Shown here: in pieces, positions 6,503-7,794 of the stretch
Layout: every line of letters begins with the position of its first letter
Numbering within the stretch: position 1 is the stretch's first letter
NCBI GenBank assembly: GCA_913062745.1
Contig: CAJXXJ010000159.1
Span: 1-7,794, forward strand
DNA length: 7,794 nucleotides
Direction of reading: 5' to 3'
DNA from: an uncultured Phaeodactylibacter sp.
GTDB lineage: Bacteria; Bacteroidota; Bacteroidia; Chitinophagales; Saprospiraceae
The notes under the pieces: model-generated
Seen by the model: only the letters and a program-made list of their open reading frames with translations
What the model was told of the DNA's origin: nothing
Database searches by the model: none
Made by a program: the position numbers and the translations under genes

Positions 6503-7570
6503 TTACTGCGGCCAGCCAGCTTCCTGCAGAAGCTCCCGGGCTACCGGCAGGTACTGACTGATAGTAGCAGCACTGACTTCATCATCACGTATACCGCCCA
6601 TATAGTTCAGTAAAAATTCAGAGGGCAGCGCCATGACATTAGCCGGGTACTGAAAGGAAGCAGCCGTGTACGTTTCCTGCGCTTTCTGACTGCAGAGGTA
6701 TTCAATCAGCACCGCTGCTTTGCGGGAGTCGCCGCCCTCCGGCACCACAGCACAGCTCAGGTTGTAGTGTGTTTCCCCTTCGCCGTCTTTAGGCATCACC
6801 GCTTCCAGTTGCTCCGCCTGCTGCAGCTCCGCGTAAGTGCCGGGGTTGCGCAGGGCTGCAAACTCGTCCAGCAGCGCAATTGTAAATTCAGCCCCACCGT
6901 TGGCCAGGGCCAGCAAACGCTCCCGCCCGCCGGATACCGGGCTGCCTTGCGCCGCGTTGGCCTTGACAGATTCCACCCAGTTGCGTGCCGCCTGCTGCCC
7001 GCCCTGCACCGATATAGCAGCAACGATGCTCTGCAGGATTGGGTCGTCTGCCGGAGGCAGCAGCACTTTGCCCCGCTGCGACGGCTGCGACAAAAAAAGA
7101 AAAGAAGGAGCTGGTGCTTCCTCCGCCTCCGTTTTATACACGATGACCGGATAGCGGCGCGACAAACCCGTCCAATACCCTTCGTCGTCCCGCAGCCGGG
7201 ACTTGTAATAGCTGTCCAGGCCCGGCAATCCGTGGAACTGCAGCAAGCCTTCCTGCTTAGCCACAGCTGCATCTCTCAGATCAGGAAAGATGGCTACATC
7301 TGCCGGGCTGCCGTTTTTCAGGCGCTGCAGCATCTCCTGCGGGCTGGCCTGCTCCACATCTACCTGATAGCCCTGCTCTGATTTCAGTTGCTGCCAAAGG
7401 CTGTCATCGGCCGGCAAGTGCCGGTAAGATAACAACCGAATGGTTTTCTGCTCCTCCACCTGCCCGGAGGCGTCATCGGCTGTGGCTTCTCCGTCCTGCG
7501 GCTGATCATCCGAGCAGGACACCGCACTCAGAGCAAGCAACAAAAGAAGTAGTAGGTTTAAGCGTTTCAT
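6503..7570 (-). CDS. FutA/FbpA-like extracellular solute-binding lipoprotein, iron-site tyrosines mostly missing
   Basis: A 355-aa type II periplasmic binding protein resembling the Fe(3+)-binding subunits of ABC transporters. The start is placed at ATG 7570, followed by a Lys-Arg/poly-Leu signal and Cys19 (A-V-S-C) for lipidation. The frame is open further upstream, but that would bury the signal and run through the promoter. Family landmarks are L47-S-Y-R-H51 near the first strand, P89-A-D-V-A-I-F 'what-am-I' loop, W133-T-G-L-S-R-R-Y-P-V-I-V-Y145-K hinge, and H268-Y-N-L-S-C-A-V-V-P late in the fold. In FutA-type proteins the usual Tyr after R-H is here Leu52, and the usual Tyr-Tyr pair falls on Phe237-Ala238; only His51 and Tyr145 of the expected ligands remain. 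The substrate may therefore not be free Fe(3+). No permease or ATPase gene is in the window. Confidence 0.82.
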   Translation of the reverse strand: MKRLNLLLLLLLALSAVSCSDDQPQDGEATADDASGQVEEQKTIRLLSYRHLPADDSLWQQLKSEQGYQVDVEQASPQEMLQRLKNGSPADVAIFPDLRDAAVAKQEGLLQFHGLPGLDSYYKSRLRDDEGYWTGLSRRYPVIVYKTEAEEAPAPSFLFLSQPSQRGKVLLPPADDPILQSIVAAISVQGGQQAARNWVESVKANAAQGSPVSGGRERLLALANGGAEFTIALLDEFAALRNPGTYAELQQAEQLEAVMPKDGEGETHYNLSCAVVPEGGDSRKAAVLIEYLCSQKAQETYTAASFQYPANVMALPSEFLLNYMGGIRDDEVSAATISQYLPVARELLQEAGWPQ

Positions 7571-7593
7571 AGGTTCTTTTGGTTGTTCCGCTG

Positions 7594-7625
7594 TAAATTT
7601 AATTTTTTGGTTCAGCCCGCCCAAA
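7594..7625 (-). promoter_or_regulatory. Bacteroidota-type promoter for the solute-binding lipoprotein gene
   Basis: On the minus strand, TTTG (7625-7622) and TAAATTTA (7601-7594) are separated by exactly 20 nt, the spacing expected for -33 TTG and -7 TAnnTTTG. The -7 box matches five of six fixed positions. Transcription would begin near 7590, giving a leader of about 20 nt to the ATG at 7570. No Shine-Dalgarno lies in that leader, which is A-rich as is usual in this phylum. The location supports the ATG at 7570 over the longer open frame. Confidence 0.5.
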
Positions 7626-7681
7626 CCGGAGCGAACTATCACCCGGCTTGTTAGCTTTATGAAAGTAGGGTTAATTTTCTT

Positions 7682-7689
7682 TATTTTTG
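7682..7689 (+). promoter_or_regulatory. Perfect -7 box (TATTTTTG) facing rightward
   Basis: TATTTTTG matches the Bacteroidota -7 consensus TAnnTTTG exactly on the plus strand, in an AT-rich patch about 112 bp upstream of the lipoprotein ATG and pointing away from it. No good TTG lies at -33 (the closest is TTTA at 7656-7659, with a 22-nt spacer). It suggests a divergent transcript starting near 7693 and running off the window. Confidence 0.35.
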
Positions 7690-7709
7690 CCCAAAACCGG
7701 CTCCGCTCA

Positions 7710-7794
7710 ATGAGAAGCCGACGCATATTTCGGGAACCAAAATCCTTCATTGACAAATGTTGTGGCCTGTTTGAACGCACACTATTTGTCAACG
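7710..7794 (+). CDS. Possible start of a divergent gene (partial, unrecognised)
   Basis: An ATG at 7710 opens a frame that stays open to the window edge, giving 28 residues that are Arg/Lys-rich with two adjacent Cys (M-R-S-R-R-I-F ... D-K-C-C-G-L-F). It is about 17 nt after the predicted start of transcription from the perfect -7 box at 7682-7689, which is the main reason to list it. I recognise no family, there is no Shine-Dalgarno, and 85 nt of open frame is easily chance. The true gene may begin beyond the window instead. Confidence 0.18.
   Translation, partial: MRSRRIFREPKSFIDKCCGLFERTLFVN
7750..7792. repeat. 9-bp inverted repeat TTGACAAAT / ATTTGTCAA
   Basis: TTGACAAAT at 7750-7758 and its exact reverse complement at 7784-7792 are separated by 25 nt, with centres 34 bp apart (a little over three helical turns). 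This could be a pair of operator half-sites or the edges of a hairpin. It lies within the divergent upstream region, but downstream of the rightward -7 box. No regulator gene is visible to assign it to. Confidence 0.4.

Noticed and set aside
7090..7107. A-rich run (AAAAAAA then more A/G) as a possible programmed frameshift site in the lipoprotein gene
   Set aside because: The reading frame is intact and continuous across it (P-S-F-L-F-L-S), and no alternative product of interest follows in the other frames.
6767..7381. 204-codon plus-strand open frame within the solute-binding lipoprotein gene
   Set aside because: Codon-aligned antisense shadow; sense strand has a signal peptide and a recognisable binding-protein fold.
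7571..7792. 74-residue N-terminal extension of the solute-binding protein
   Set aside because: It would place a basic, non-secretory stretch before a clear lipoprotein signal peptide and would run through a well-spaced promoter; the open frame is chance.

Overview
The window looks like ordinary chromosomal DNA from a GC-rich member of the Bacteroidota, with a marine Saprospirales/Lewinella-like lineage as my best guess. The reasons are: several exported proteins or lipoproteins with signal peptides ending in an 'A-Q'-type junction or a relaxed lipobox; almost no Shine-Dalgarno sequences; and promoter elements matching the Bacteroidota -33 TTG / -7 TAnnTTTG pattern. Protein types (CPBP protease, M1 peptidases of about 540-620 aa, GDPD lipoprotein, cytochrome c behind a PQQ-type dehydrogenase) fit the same group. 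The taxonomic assignment is inference.

Layout. At 1-168 (+) is the tail of a sorbosone/PQQ-dependent sugar dehydrogenase-like beta-propeller, followed after 27 bp by a small mono-haem cytochrome c lipoprotein (196-531). These two are a likely dehydrogenase/electron-acceptor pair. The gap 532-650 carries two copies of a short hairpin repeat. A 141-aa cytoplasmic protein of unknown function follows (651-1076, +). It ends 1 bp from a convergent secreted M1 metallopeptidase (1078-2688, -). That gene is transcribed away from a glycerophosphodiester phosphodiesterase lipoprotein (2724-3647, +) across a 35-bp gap. The GDPD gene in turn overlaps tail to tail with a second, distinct M1 metallopeptidase (3644-5500, -). 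The second M1 gene is the downstream member of a probable operon with a CPBP (Rce1-like) membrane endopeptidase gene (5487-6428, -), the two overlapping by 14 bp. Upstream, separated by a candidate terminator, is a solute-binding lipoprotein related to the Fe(3+)-binding FutA/FbpA family (6503-7570, -). The last 224 bases (7571-7794) hold its promoter, a second perfect -7 box facing the opposite way, a 9-bp inverted repeat and possibly the start of a divergent gene.

Functionally the region is a set of cell-envelope genes: periplasmic oxidation and electron transfer, two secreted or periplasmic zinc peptidases, a membrane protease, phosphodiester scavenging, and substrate binding. I see no tRNA, rRNA, CRISPR array, transposase, phage gene or defence cassette. 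I do not find a convincing previously undescribed system. The points most worth a second look are the FutA-like protein that has lost most of the expected iron-binding tyrosines, the promoter of one M1 gene lying inside the neighbouring coding sequence, and the hairpin repeat pair.
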